From Hyaloscypha bicolor E (taxonomy: Eukaryota > Ascomycota > Leotiomycetes > Helotiales > Hyaloscyphaceae), in NCBI RefSeq assembly GCF_002865645.1, contig NW_020194626.1, positions 496,001-560,000 of the forward strand: a stretch of 64,000 nt of DNA, written 5' to 3'. A program made the position numbers and the translations under genes. This document shows positions 47,036 to 55,932 of this stretch, one piece after another (position 1 is the first letter of the stretch; each line of letters begins with the position of its first letter). The notes under the pieces are model-generated. The model was not told where the DNA came from and searched no databases. It worked only from the letters and a program-made list of their open reading frames with translations.

Positions 47036-47869
47036 AGAGTTCTGAAGGGACTGTTTGTGCCGGGAGATTCACTTATCAAAGGTTTGTGCCTTCGGCGTTG
47101 AAGTGAGGCATAGCCAGCCTCCTGACATCCATTCTTCTCAGAGACTGCCAGGTGAGATGCTGACTTTGCACATCATGTCCCTCACTTCCTTTGGTAAGAA
47201 TAGGAAGTGTTCGAATTCGTTACCAGACCTTAGACTGTAGCACATCTAACTTAAACATTATTACGTGCAAGTTATTACTGAATCCAAAGTTCTGGTTGGC
47301 ACGCTGGCTATGTCAATTGCCATACACGTGATTCTCCCCTTTAGGTTAGCTCAGATGCAGAGGCATATAAACCCTCCACTGAACCGCACTTCTTGTACTT
47401 TAGACATCTCAATCTATATCAACTTTACCCTCATACTTGAAGCCTAATTACATGCCAAATACTGCCTTGTTCATGCAATTGTCAGATTATTCGCTTATTT
47501 TACATACCTTCTTTTGGTGCATATAGCAGACTTCAAATCCCCCATAATTGTTGGCAACTACGTCGCTAAAGCCAACTTCAGTTTCCTGATATAGCTTATT
47601 TGAGAGAGCTAGAATAATAACCCTCACCTGCTAGAGAGTAATGCCGGAGAAACGCCGCAGCACCACAGCCACAACAGATCTGTGGAGTGTCAGTGTGGCG
47701 ATGCACGTACTGTACCTGACAGAGAAGGAGCGAACTTTCACTTAATCATCCCCCCTTACAAATTTTCAAATCCGAACTTTGATGATCCTTGCTTCCTGAT
47801 TAGTTCTGCGAGCTCTGGTTGCCTTTTTTTTAAATAAAAAAATTAATTATTATTATTCAAGAAAACAAA

Positions 47870-48979
47870 ATGAGTCCCCCAGCAGTGTACTGCACTCTCT
47901 GCGGCTCTCCGTTTCAAACCATCGGGTGTGAAGAAGATGCTGCCATCCCCTCTGCGCTCGCAGACACGACTTGGCTGGAGAAAGCGCGCCTCTTGGGGAG
48001 GTCGTACGGGGGCTTCTCAGGCACTCTTCTTTCCCGGACATGGATTGGTGTCAGAGCCCCGCTGACTGGGACTCGGCTGAAGACCCCGCCCGGCCTTCTT
48101 TATCGAAGGCGAGGATTTCCGTGTTTTCGATGCGGAAAGGGAGGGGGAGAATCTGTTCTCTGTTCAGGATTATTGTCTTGAGATTGCGAAGCGAGTTGCC
48201 CGGGGAGCGAGGGGTTGGAAGCGTTGTACAGAGGACTGTGTAGACAGGGGGATTCCAATATGCGGGTACGGTGGAAGGAAAAGAGGGGAGAGGGGATTGT
48301 GGCCTGTATGGACTTGGGTGGGAGCACGATTATTTTGGGGCGAGGTTACAGGGCTATGATTGTTGGGAAGTAGGGAGAGGGGATGAGGTGAGTTTCAATC
48401 TTACCTTGCAAGACCCAGCCGGAGCGGAAGTTGATGAGGAAGTGAAGTAATGCTGACTAGAATGACAGCAGTTCTGCGCGGATCCGATTAACGTTTCTGG
48501 TGTGACGGATTGGGTGTGTTGACGCTCGTTGAGGGGGTTCCGGAGATGAATCTTGAGCTCCCGGCCGCGAAGCTGGAAGTATCAGGAGGAGAAATTTCGA
48601 AGGAAAGAACAGGGAAGGGTGGGATTGAAGGTCTTCCAACCGAGATTCTCCAGCAGATTTCTCTGGTTATATTTCTCTCGATAAGGTCGTCGCTCTTCGA
48701 CTGTTCCGCAAAACTCTTTCGGTCTGCTTGCCGCCCAACCAAAGGATCTGGCTCAGAAGGCTGGTTGGGGGAGACTTGGTCACGTGCCTGTGTGATATTG
48801 ATGCTGAAGAGCTGATTGCTGGACTGAAGGGAGAGGAGGGAGGAAGGGTCGAAGGGCGGGAATGGAAGGCTGCGGTGAAGTGGCTGGTCAGGATAGGAGT
48901 CATGGAGAGGAAAGAAATGCTGGGGTTGAGGATTCGGAGGTGGATTCGGAGGGTTGGTAAGGAGGCGCAAGAGGAATAA
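47870..48979 (+). pseudogene. F-box family gene, multiply frameshifted
   Basis: The start is typical of a large ascomycete F-box family: MSPPAVYCTLCGSPFQ, a CxxCG head, then ALADTTWLEKARLLG. The coding signal then jumps frame several times. It passes through PADWDSAEDPA, EDFRVFDAEREGENL with VQDYCLEIAKRVARG, and YDCWEVGRGDE before a GTGAGT donor at about 48,388. After the GACAG acceptor come ADPINVSGVTDWV and LTLVEGVPEMNLELPAAKLE. The F-box follows, itself split: IEGLPTEILQQIS in one frame, GYISLDKVVALRLFRK in another after a 2-bp TC insertion. The end reads NQRIWLRRLVGGDLV to KEAQEE. The pieces are in the right order and collinear, but at least four indels separate them. The intact gene would have been an SCF ubiquitin-ligase substrate receptor of unknown target. 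Sequencing errors could mimic some of the shifts. Confidence 0.7.
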
Positions 48980-49673
48980 CGTGTGAACTCAAATTGGGCA
49001 TTTCGAACGGCTCTCCAGAAACCCACTACTTAAGTCAGATCTTTAATGTACCGTACTTGGCTAACTCTCCATTGAATAGACTTTCCGAGATTCACTATCC
49101 CTCAGCAACTCAGTCCAACTTCAACATTCATCACAAGTTTTTACTTCAATATCCCAGTTCAGAATTCCTATCCACAACATTCACTCCATGAACTAAGTAT
49201 TTCAATGCCTCACCTCGAGCGAGCGTATATCCAAGCCCGAATTGTTGGATCTAGAAAAGCGAGAGCAGATATGTCTTACACTCGTGAATATATTTTACGA
49301 AAAGTGAAGGTGAAAAAATCATGCATGCCAAAGTGTATGCTCATGTTACGGTACACTCAACGTATCAAGCGATCAGGAGTGGAAAGCTCGTATTACTAGA
49401 ATTCTAAGCTAAGGAGAAGGAGTTGGAAGGGCCATAGGAAATCGAGGAAGTTTATAGGTCACGTGGTCACGTGTTTGTCAGCTGAGGTGAGTGCCAGCTC
49501 AGTGCCAGCTCAGTGACAGCTAGCTCAGTGACAGCTCAGCATTTCCCCTCTCCATATTCCCATTGAAAATTAAGGTCGCTGTCGTGTCACCATCGCTTCA
49601 GCATGGGATCTTTTTGAGACTCTCAGTCGGGCTGATCCGCGTCTTTGGTCGCCGGGTTCACTTTTCTCTCGCA
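48980..49673. other. Upstream region of the P450 gene
   Basis: It contains the tandem repeat listed at 49,489-49,540 and two CACGTG E-boxes within TCACGTGGTCACGTG at about 49,460. No gene. Confidence 0.45.
49489..49540. repeat. Tandem AGTGCCAGCTC / AGTGACAGCTC units
   Basis: Four imperfect 10-13-bp units built on CAGCTCAGTG lie just downstream of a doubled CACGTG motif and about 135 bp before the P450 start. They could be regulatory. This is a positional inference only. Confidence 0.6.
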
Positions 49674-51426
49674 ATGACGGACATGTCATCTTTTAGGGAC
49701 ATCGTCCCTGCCGTGGCGTTGGCTGGTATTTCAACAGTACTTTACATTGTCTACCTGGGCTTTTGGCGCCTTTACTTCAGTCCAATCTCCCACTTTCCAG
49801 GCCCCAAGCTTGCTGCTCTGACTTACTGGTATGTCTCGAGCTCTTGAACCGTCGCTTCCCAGCGGCTGAATAAATGTTCCCAATCTGAATGCTGTCTTTC
49901 TAACCAAACCAGGTACGAGTTCTACTACGAGATCCCCCTCCGAGGCCAATATCTCTGGAAAATCCGCTCTCTTCACGAGCAATACGGCCCGATAGTCCGC
50001 ATTAATCCCCACGAGCTTCACGTCTCAGACCCAGAGTTCTACCATACTCTTTACGCAGGACCCTCTCAGAAACGGAACAGAGATCCATGGCATACCGACG
50101 CGTTGGTGCTCGATGGTGGGTTGTTGGCAAGTCCCGAGCAAGAACTCCACCGGAACAGAAGAGCCGCACTCAATCCTTTCTTCTCAAAACAGAGTGCAAG
50201 GAGATTGTTGCCTCGCGTGCAAGAAAGAATTGGTACCCTCAATCGTCGTTTGGAAGAGCTGAAAGATTCCGGCAAGGTAGTCAATGTGCTACATGCACTC
50301 TCGGCGGCCTCAAACGGTACGATTTTACCATCACATATCTAAGCACATACTTAGCTGACAGCTCTAGACATCGTCACCGAATTCGCTTTTGGAAAATCTA
50401 ATAACCGTCTCGAAGATGAAGCATTTGACCCCTGGCTTTCCACGAAATCTTTGAAATCTGCAGCGATGGTTCCCCTATTCCGCCATTTCCCAATAATACC
50501 TCGTCTCATCAACTCTCTCCCGGTCCTCATTTCCTCTCTCATCGGCGAGTTCGACATTCAACTCCGTGTAAAAGCGGTACTCTCCCTCCCATCCATCTCT
50601 TTCCGCAAAAATACTAACTAGCGACACACAGAAAATAGCGGAACAGATCGAGTCCATTCGAGCAGAAGGAACAAAAGCGGCAGACAAGCAAACAATCTTC
50701 CACACTCTCCTCCAAAGCGACCTCCCATCAAAAGAGAAGAGCACCGCCCGCCTCATAGACGAAGCACTCCTCGTCGTTGTCGCAGGCTCACACAGCGTAG
50801 CCTGGACCATCACAGTCCTAACTCTACACCTGCTCTCCTCCCCCTCCGTACTGCGCCCCCTGAAATTAGAACTCACTCGCATCAAGCGTGCAGAGCTCAG
50901 CTTACCGGACCTCCTTTCTCAGCTGGAGAGACTGCCATACTTGACGGCTGTGATTAAGGAGGCGCTGAGACTCTCGCACTGTGTGTCCATGCGTCTTGCG
51001 CGTATCTCGCCGGACTCGCCCATGCAGTGTGGGCAGTGGACAATCCCGGCTGGCACCTCGGTGTCCATGACCAGTGTGCTGCTCCATCTAAACCCGGACA
51101 TCTTCCCTTATCCACACGAGTTCCGCCCAGAGAGGTGGCTTGACGACCCGGATGGGAAACTGGATAGATACATGGTTGCGTTTTCGGGCGGAAGTCGGAT
51201 CTGTTTGGGGTTCAACCTTGCGTGGGTTGAGTTGTATATTTTTGTTGCGGGGCTGTTTGGTAGCTTCGGTGGGAGGGGCGAGGAGTGGGAGGTTAGGGAG
51301 GTGGGGGATCTGGGGGTCTTGGAGTTGTGGGAGACGGATCGAAGGGATGTGGATGTTGTGAGGGATCAGTTCTTCCCGGTGGTGAGGGATGAGAGTAAAG
51401 GGGTGAGGGTGTTGGTTCATAGTTAA
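49674..51426 (+). CDS. Cytochrome P450 monooxygenase
   Basis: Four exons (49674-49828, 49913-50316, 50368-50576, 50632-51426) give 520 residues. An N-terminal membrane helix (about 10-35) is followed by the hinge ISHFPGPKLAALTYWY. Helix I is VVVAGSHSVAWT, an atypical variant of the AGxxT oxygen-binding groove. KEALRLSH holds the ExxR pair, FRPERW the PERF-type segment, and FSGGSRICLGFNLAWVEL the haem loop with Cys447. The layout resembles fungal P450s of secondary metabolism or detoxification, such as the trichodiene-oxygenase-like CYP58/CYP68-type groups. The subfamily is not certain. Neighbours are a 2EXR protein, repeats and an MFS transporter; no synthase gene is present in the window. 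All four junction phases close. The start could also be the ATG at 49683. Confidence 0.92.
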
Positions 51427-51683
51427 GCAGAAAGAACTACGCGTCCTATCGGTGCTGCTAAAGTAAGATGATTAGTTACCGCCGATCGAGGCAGGCTGAG
51501 CTTCGAGTTTGCAGGCTTACTCTATTGGGACATATCTGGTTGTATAAACCAGACCCAGGAAGTTTGCTTCTGGAGTCGTAAGCTGAGTTTCATGAGGGTT
51601 CTTGGTAAGCTCGTTACCCTAGAATAAGGGAGTGGCAGATGATATTTCATAGTTTGAGCAAGAGAATCCTCCATAATTCAACA

Positions 51684-52769
51684 TTAAATCCCAGCTACTC
51701 CCCGCTCCTTGAGCGCCATCTCAGCCCTCCTCTTCGCATCATCCAGCTTCCTCCTCACCCCCTCCGTAACAGCAACCTTCTCAACAAATCTCGGCATAGT
51801 CCAGCTCGGTTTGCCTTCCCCAAAGTTCTGCCTATACTCCTCCAGCAACTCAAGATCAAGCTCTTCCCCGCTAACCCCAATATCCATCGCCTTCACCTCA
51901 AGCGTATCCCCACTCTTCGGATCCGCAATAATCCTATTATACTTTTCCAATGCTTCATCAACCCAAATCGGGTCAATGAGATGCACTGCTTGATCCTCTT
52001 CTTCCCCCTCATCTCCATAATGATGCAAAACTAAAACAAGCTCCTCAACACCACCAAACAACTTCAGCACAGGTGCCGTCCAATCTTCTGTTAACGGTCG
52101 TTGCCTCATAGGAGCGTTATTCGTCCAGCCTAAATCCCGCCATATCGCCAATTTCTTAACCTTCCGCATATTCTCGACATCCAAGACTGGAAAGCCGTCG
52201 TTGATGTCAAAGATCGGTCCTCCTAAGGGATACACCCAGTAGGTGTCATTTCGGATATATAGAGTATCAAGGACACCGTTAAACCATGTTTGCGCAAATG
52301 AGGCCGGTCCTGAGAATACCCTAGGATACGATTTGGAAACAACGTCGTAAGCCTCGCGATTGACTAGGGTCATTTCCGGGGTGGGGGAGTCTGAGTAGAG
52401 ACCAAGCATATGAGCTCCTCGATATCGAGTCGAAGGAGGTCCATCTGCGCCGAGAGCCTCGTTGATCCGGTGGCGCATTACCCGCCGTTGGAATCTTCGA
52501 TCCCGATCGGCTTCGAAACTTTCCTCAATGCCAGACGTGCCAGTATCTCGCGCTGCTTCATTCACAGCCCTCATTTCGCCGGGGAAGACCGGCCATGACC
52601 TCCCAGTCTTCTGCTCCCACTCTCTAATCGTGCTCTTCAGTTTTCGTTGCTGGAGATGCACGACTCTCGGTCCGGGGAGAGCCGCGTTCCATATCAGGAG
52701 TCGGATCTCCTTCGGTAGCTCCGGGAAAAGCGTGAACATCTGTCCTTTGCAACCATTTGACTCGGCCAT
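51684..52769 (-). CDS. 2EXR domain protein
   Basis: Single exon, 361 residues. The N-terminus has the 2EXR signature FTLFPELPKEIRLLIWNAAL, an F-box-like helix pair, then PGPRVVHLQ. Downstream are PTPEMTLVNREAYDVVSKSY and FNGVLDTLYIRND, a pattern shared by this fungal-specific family. A leucine-rich stretch with LKLFGGVEELVLVLHHYG and a charged C-terminal helix follow. The biochemical function of 2EXR proteins is unknown, and they are strongly expanded in Leotiomycetes and other Pezizomycotina. The gene is convergent with the P450 (257 bp between stops). Confidence 0.85.
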   Translation of the reverse strand: MAESNGCKGQMFTLFPELPKEIRLLIWNAALPGPRVVHLQQRKLKSTIREWEQKTGRSWPVFPGEMRAVNEAARDTGTSGIEESFEADRDRRFQRRVMRHRINEALGADGPPSTRYRGAHMLGLYSDSPTPEMTLVNREAYDVVSKSYPRVFSGPASFAQTWFNGVLDTLYIRNDTYWVYPLGGPIFDINDGFPVLDVENMRKVKKLAIWRDLGWTNNAPMRQRPLTEDWTAPVLKLFGGVEELVLVLHHYGDEGEEEDQAVHLIDPIWVDEALEKYNRIIADPKSGDTLEVKAMDIGVSGEELDLELLEEYRQNFGEGKPSWTMPRFVEKVAVTEGVRRKLDDAKRRAEMALKERGVAGI

Positions 52770-53802
52770 ATTACGAAGGTTGCTGAGCAGGCTCCTGAAC
52801 CTGAAAGATGGAGAGGGAAACGTGGTGATGGTGGGGTGGCGTTGATTATGAAGCCCTGGAATTAGCGTCTCGCTTCATGATAGGGGCTTAGCCGAACCGC
52901 TGACAAGAGAGCTAGGTGTAGTACCGAACGAGGCTTTAGTAGAGCTCGATTTACTACTAGACGACCCTTCGCCTTCGCCCCCTTCACCTTTGTCTCTTTT
53001 AATTTCCTCTCCCCTACTATACGTGCCTTCGCAGCTACGTACGTCACTTGCGTCAAGCTCTGCTCCTTTGCACCTGCGTCACCAACTCCCTTTACTCCTG
53101 CTTCGTCCTCTATTCGTCTCGACTGTAAAGGTGGACAAGGGCTGTTTTTACTGCTACAACAAGGAGCCTTATAGTCGCGGACTTTGCTATACATACCGGA
53201 ATCACTGTCCTTAGTTTCACTACCACCTTACGGTGCGTACCCTCGCCGCCACGTCTTCGTTCCACTCCGTACCGTCCGTACGGCGCTTCACTTGCTCCCC
53301 TTAGCTCACGGTAGAGCTCTAGAAGGGCAGGGGGTATAAATACGCACGCTTCTGTCCAAGGCATAGCTATCCATGGTTGTTAAAGTGATAGGTGCCGAAC
53401 CCGGTAGTGTTCCGGCCCGGCATTGTCTTAGCAGAGCGGCGGGAGCTATAATTGAGCGAGAGGAGGTAAATCACGTGCAATACTTCCTCGTTTGCTGTCT
53501 TCGGTTCGCAAAGGTACGATAGCTAGTTAGTAGGTTGTTTGCACGTTAATTAGGGGTTTACTACTCGGGACGACTGCTAGGGAGGAGTGGACGAATATAG
53601 TGGGGATTTGGAGACGGTCACGCGGGCGGTCACTTGCACTCGGCTATGCCTTAGCGAGTACACCTCCTATATATACAGCTCTTCTCTTTTCTCCTTTCCT
53701 CTTAATAAATAGCTTTATTTCAAGTAAACTAGTCTTGAGTTTAAGTCTTATATATTTGTTATTTTAATTTCTTTTTTACTAAAAGAGCTTACTTAATAAT
53801 AT
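52770..53802. other. Decayed repeat-like sequence left of the solo LTR
   Basis: From about 52,860 to 53,560 the DNA is CpG- and TACG-rich, unlike its neighbours. It then becomes AT-rich with TATA-like and AATAAA-like words. Minus-strand frames at 52,862-53,364 are Arg/Lys-rich without a domain. A degraded retroelement is possible, but I cannot name one. Confidence 0.35.
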
Positions 53803-54013
53803 TGTGACGGCGGGATCGAGGCAAGGGCCATGGCTCAAAGATCCAAGAATCTCATGTATTGAAAATACTAAGCTAAAGAAAAGAAGGAGAGAGAGAGAAG
53901 GAAAGGGGATAAAAGAAGGGAAGTACTAGCTAAAACCACTGAAACGCCGGCTAGCTAGGTAAAACCAGTCATGTAATAGCCACCCCATATGGCCCCCAGC
54001 CAGTGCCGTTACA
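53803..54013. mobile_element. Solo LTR, 211 bp, with 5-bp target duplication AATAT
   Basis: The segment starts TGTGACGGC and ends GCCGTTACA, so it has TG...CA termini and a 9-bp imperfect terminal inversion with one mismatch. The five bases before it (53,798-53,802) and after it (54,014-54,018) are both AATAT, a target-site duplication of the size made by retroviral-type integrases. There is no internal gag/pol sequence on either side, so this is best read as a solo LTR left by recombination of a Gypsy- or Copia-type element. The parent element is not in the window. Confidence 0.75.
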
Positions 54014-54197
54014 AATATTCTAAATTTAATAATAAGTTATTATTATAATTAAGCCAAGTTCTAATTATAATAAAATGAGACTTAAAAGGCACTTTCTAAT
54101 ATTTCTTAATTATATACTCTACTTAAGACTATTCTAGAGTTACTTGAGTAGCTTGAGTATTTTTTTCCGGGTTGCTAGGGAATCACGTTCTCGCTTA

Positions 54198-55286
54198 CAG
54201 TCGGTCCGATCCAAAAGCGACAAAACGGTCGCTCTTTTACGCCCATAATAACTTTTCAACCACAACCCCAATTAATTAATACTAAGTAATGCGATTATAG
54301 AGTAGGACCAGGCGAAAAATACCTATTAATCAGATTTTTGATACGATTTGTGGTTCATTAATAATCGAGGTTTAAAGTGCACGGACCCTTTTTACTTTTT
54401 TTTGATTTTTCACCATACAAAACGCAAATATATTTGCTCGCTAAGGTCACGTGAGCCCGTACTTCAAGGGAAGATCGCAGCATCTCACCAGCCTTATTAT
54501 TAATATAATATTAATATTTAAGCCCTATAAACTTAGAAAAACCTTCCTAAATATTAAATATAGCTTTCTCTGGTACTATACGTATTATATATATAGTAGG
54601 GCCATAATTATATGGGATTCAAGCTAATTTTGGCCAAACTAAATCCATAAGCCTTACTTGAGATAAGAAACTTACTAGTCTGTTCTACAAGTCTCTGATC
54701 TCGCTTGCAAATATAGGCTTCTCCAAAATAATCGTCTTATTACCACTAATAAAAAGCTTCTGCTGAACCCAAAAGAGCATTGAATCTTCAAGCTCTACTT
54801 CATTACTTTGTGAAATATCAGAATTATCAGAATTATCCTCTATATTAGAGGGTTTCCCATGCCGTTCGTCGATAGTTGCTTGGATTGCAGCTTCTTTAGC
54901 TATGGTGAGAACTGTGATTGAATCAAGAATTGAATTAGCTCGCTTGCGTTTCTGAAGGCTCATAGAGGTAGCTATTGGAAGTATTCAAAAAGGGCACTTG
55001 ATTGGGTTTGTGGTTATTGAGGTATTAATATAATCGTGGAAAAGCAGTCAACTTAGGGGGGCAGTCACGTGACAACCAAAGTAAAAAAACGACCATACAA
55101 AACGCGAATATATTTGCTCGCTTAATCACGTGAATTATATCACCCTTAATAATAAAGATATTATAATTTTGAGAACATAGAATTAATTCCTAGAGTATAT
55201 AGTATAGTTTTAATTAATACGATTTATATCAATTAGTATTGTGGTGGTTTTTTTTTTTTTTTGTCGCTTTTGGATCGGACCGACTG
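54198..55286. mobile_element. 1,089-bp TA-flanked DNA transposon (Tc1/mariner/pogo-type ends, non-autonomous)
   Basis: The terminal inverted repeats are at least 28 bp and perfect: CAGTCGGTCCGATCCAAAAG plus CGACAAAA, seen at 54,198 and inverted up to 55,286. TA dinucleotides flank both ends. The uninterrupted copy of the flanking sequence at 60,170-60,171 holds a single TA, which proves insertion with TA duplication. Inside, a 41-bp subterminal direct repeat (CCATACAAAACGC...CACGTGA) occurs at 54,413-54,454 and 55,093-55,133. The interior is AT-rich and has no transposase. One 92-codon ORF lies on the minus strand. Confidence 0.85.
54685..54963 (-). CDS. Small ORF inside the TA transposon
   Basis: It has 92 residues starting MSLQKRKRANSILDSITV, with a basic N-terminus, a Ser/Asn/Asp/Glu-rich middle and a hydrophobic end (FISGNKTIILEKPIF). 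It is too short for a transposase (usually over 300 residues for this class) and has no DDE motif. The N-terminus could bind nucleic acid. It may be the remnant of an element-encoded protein, or a chance frame in AT-rich DNA. Confidence 0.3.
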   Translation of the reverse strand: MSLQKRKRANSILDSITVLTIAKEAAIQATIDERHGKPSNIEDNSDNSDISQSNEVELEDSMLFWVQQKLFISGNKTIILEKPIFASEIRDL

Positions 55287-55368
55287 TAGCCTTACTCAGA
55301 TAGCAACTTCTCGCTAGACAGAATTCATCAAGCTTCACAATACACTCAAGATTCCAGCATGCCCAGCA

Positions 55369-55932
55369 CCTGTGCTAGCCAGAAGAGAAGTAAAGGATAG
55401 GATATGCGGATAGCACTTTAGCCCACTTTCCCCAATAGCTCCTTAAACCTTAGCCTCTCAGAAATTTGGTGAATTTAACATGTTCTGGTTTTTAACTTTA
55501 TTTTCTATTCTAAATAAGTAACAAATAAAATAAGCTATATTTAGTTACTCGTCCGCCTCCCAGGTCCGAATTGACTCATCGTGGCAATCATTCTCAAGCT
55601 GGCGATATTGTTTTAGGAGGCACCGAGTCCGGCAAGCCGGTTCTAATGAAAGAATATCTAGTTGCTCTAGCAAAACACCATTTACCCAGCGGGATGAGAG
55701 AGTGAAACAGAAAGATAATTGTGAACTGTTTAACTTGCCTTCATTACGATAACGCCAAATTTAAAGACATAGATAGTGTCTCAGTAGGTGTGAGATATAT
55801 CGAGAAGGTCTGTAAAACTTTTTGGTTGGCAATTTTCTAACAAAGAATCTAGGTCCTGCTAAAGCTAAGTGACATACAAGTATATATTTTTCACATCCTG
55901 CTCACAGCTTCCAGTCACTTACTGTCCTAGCA
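55369..55932. other. Stretch between repeat and MFS gene, no gene
   Basis: AT-rich, with no supported ORF. It probably contains the 3' UTR of the minus-strand transporter in its right part. Confidence 0.45.

Larger units (their letters stand above)
42361..47869. other. 5.5-kb gene-poor region upstream of the GDS1-like gene
   Basis: Probably the long promoter and leader of the minus-strand GDS1-like gene near 42.4-44 kb, then featureless sequence. Small repeats are listed separately. Longer frames such as 45,045-45,665 (plus) and 45,774-46,094 (minus) have no domain or splice support. A TATA-like CATATAAACC occurs near 47,364. From 47,820 to 47,860 the sequence is very AT-rich. Confidence 0.5.
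54173..55368. repeat. Interspersed repeat interrupted by a DNA transposon
   Basis: The pieces 54,173-54,197 and 55,287-55,368 together form a unit of about 105 bp. It starts TGCTAGGGAATCACG and ends CAGCATGCCCAGCA. The same unit is present uninterrupted and inverted at 60,090-60,194, with about two differences. The family is not recognised. Confidence 0.75.

Noticed and set aside
52862..53364. Retroelement gag-like zinc knuckle
   Set aside because: The cysteine spacing does not fit CX2CX4HX4C in any frame, and the frames are short and shifting.
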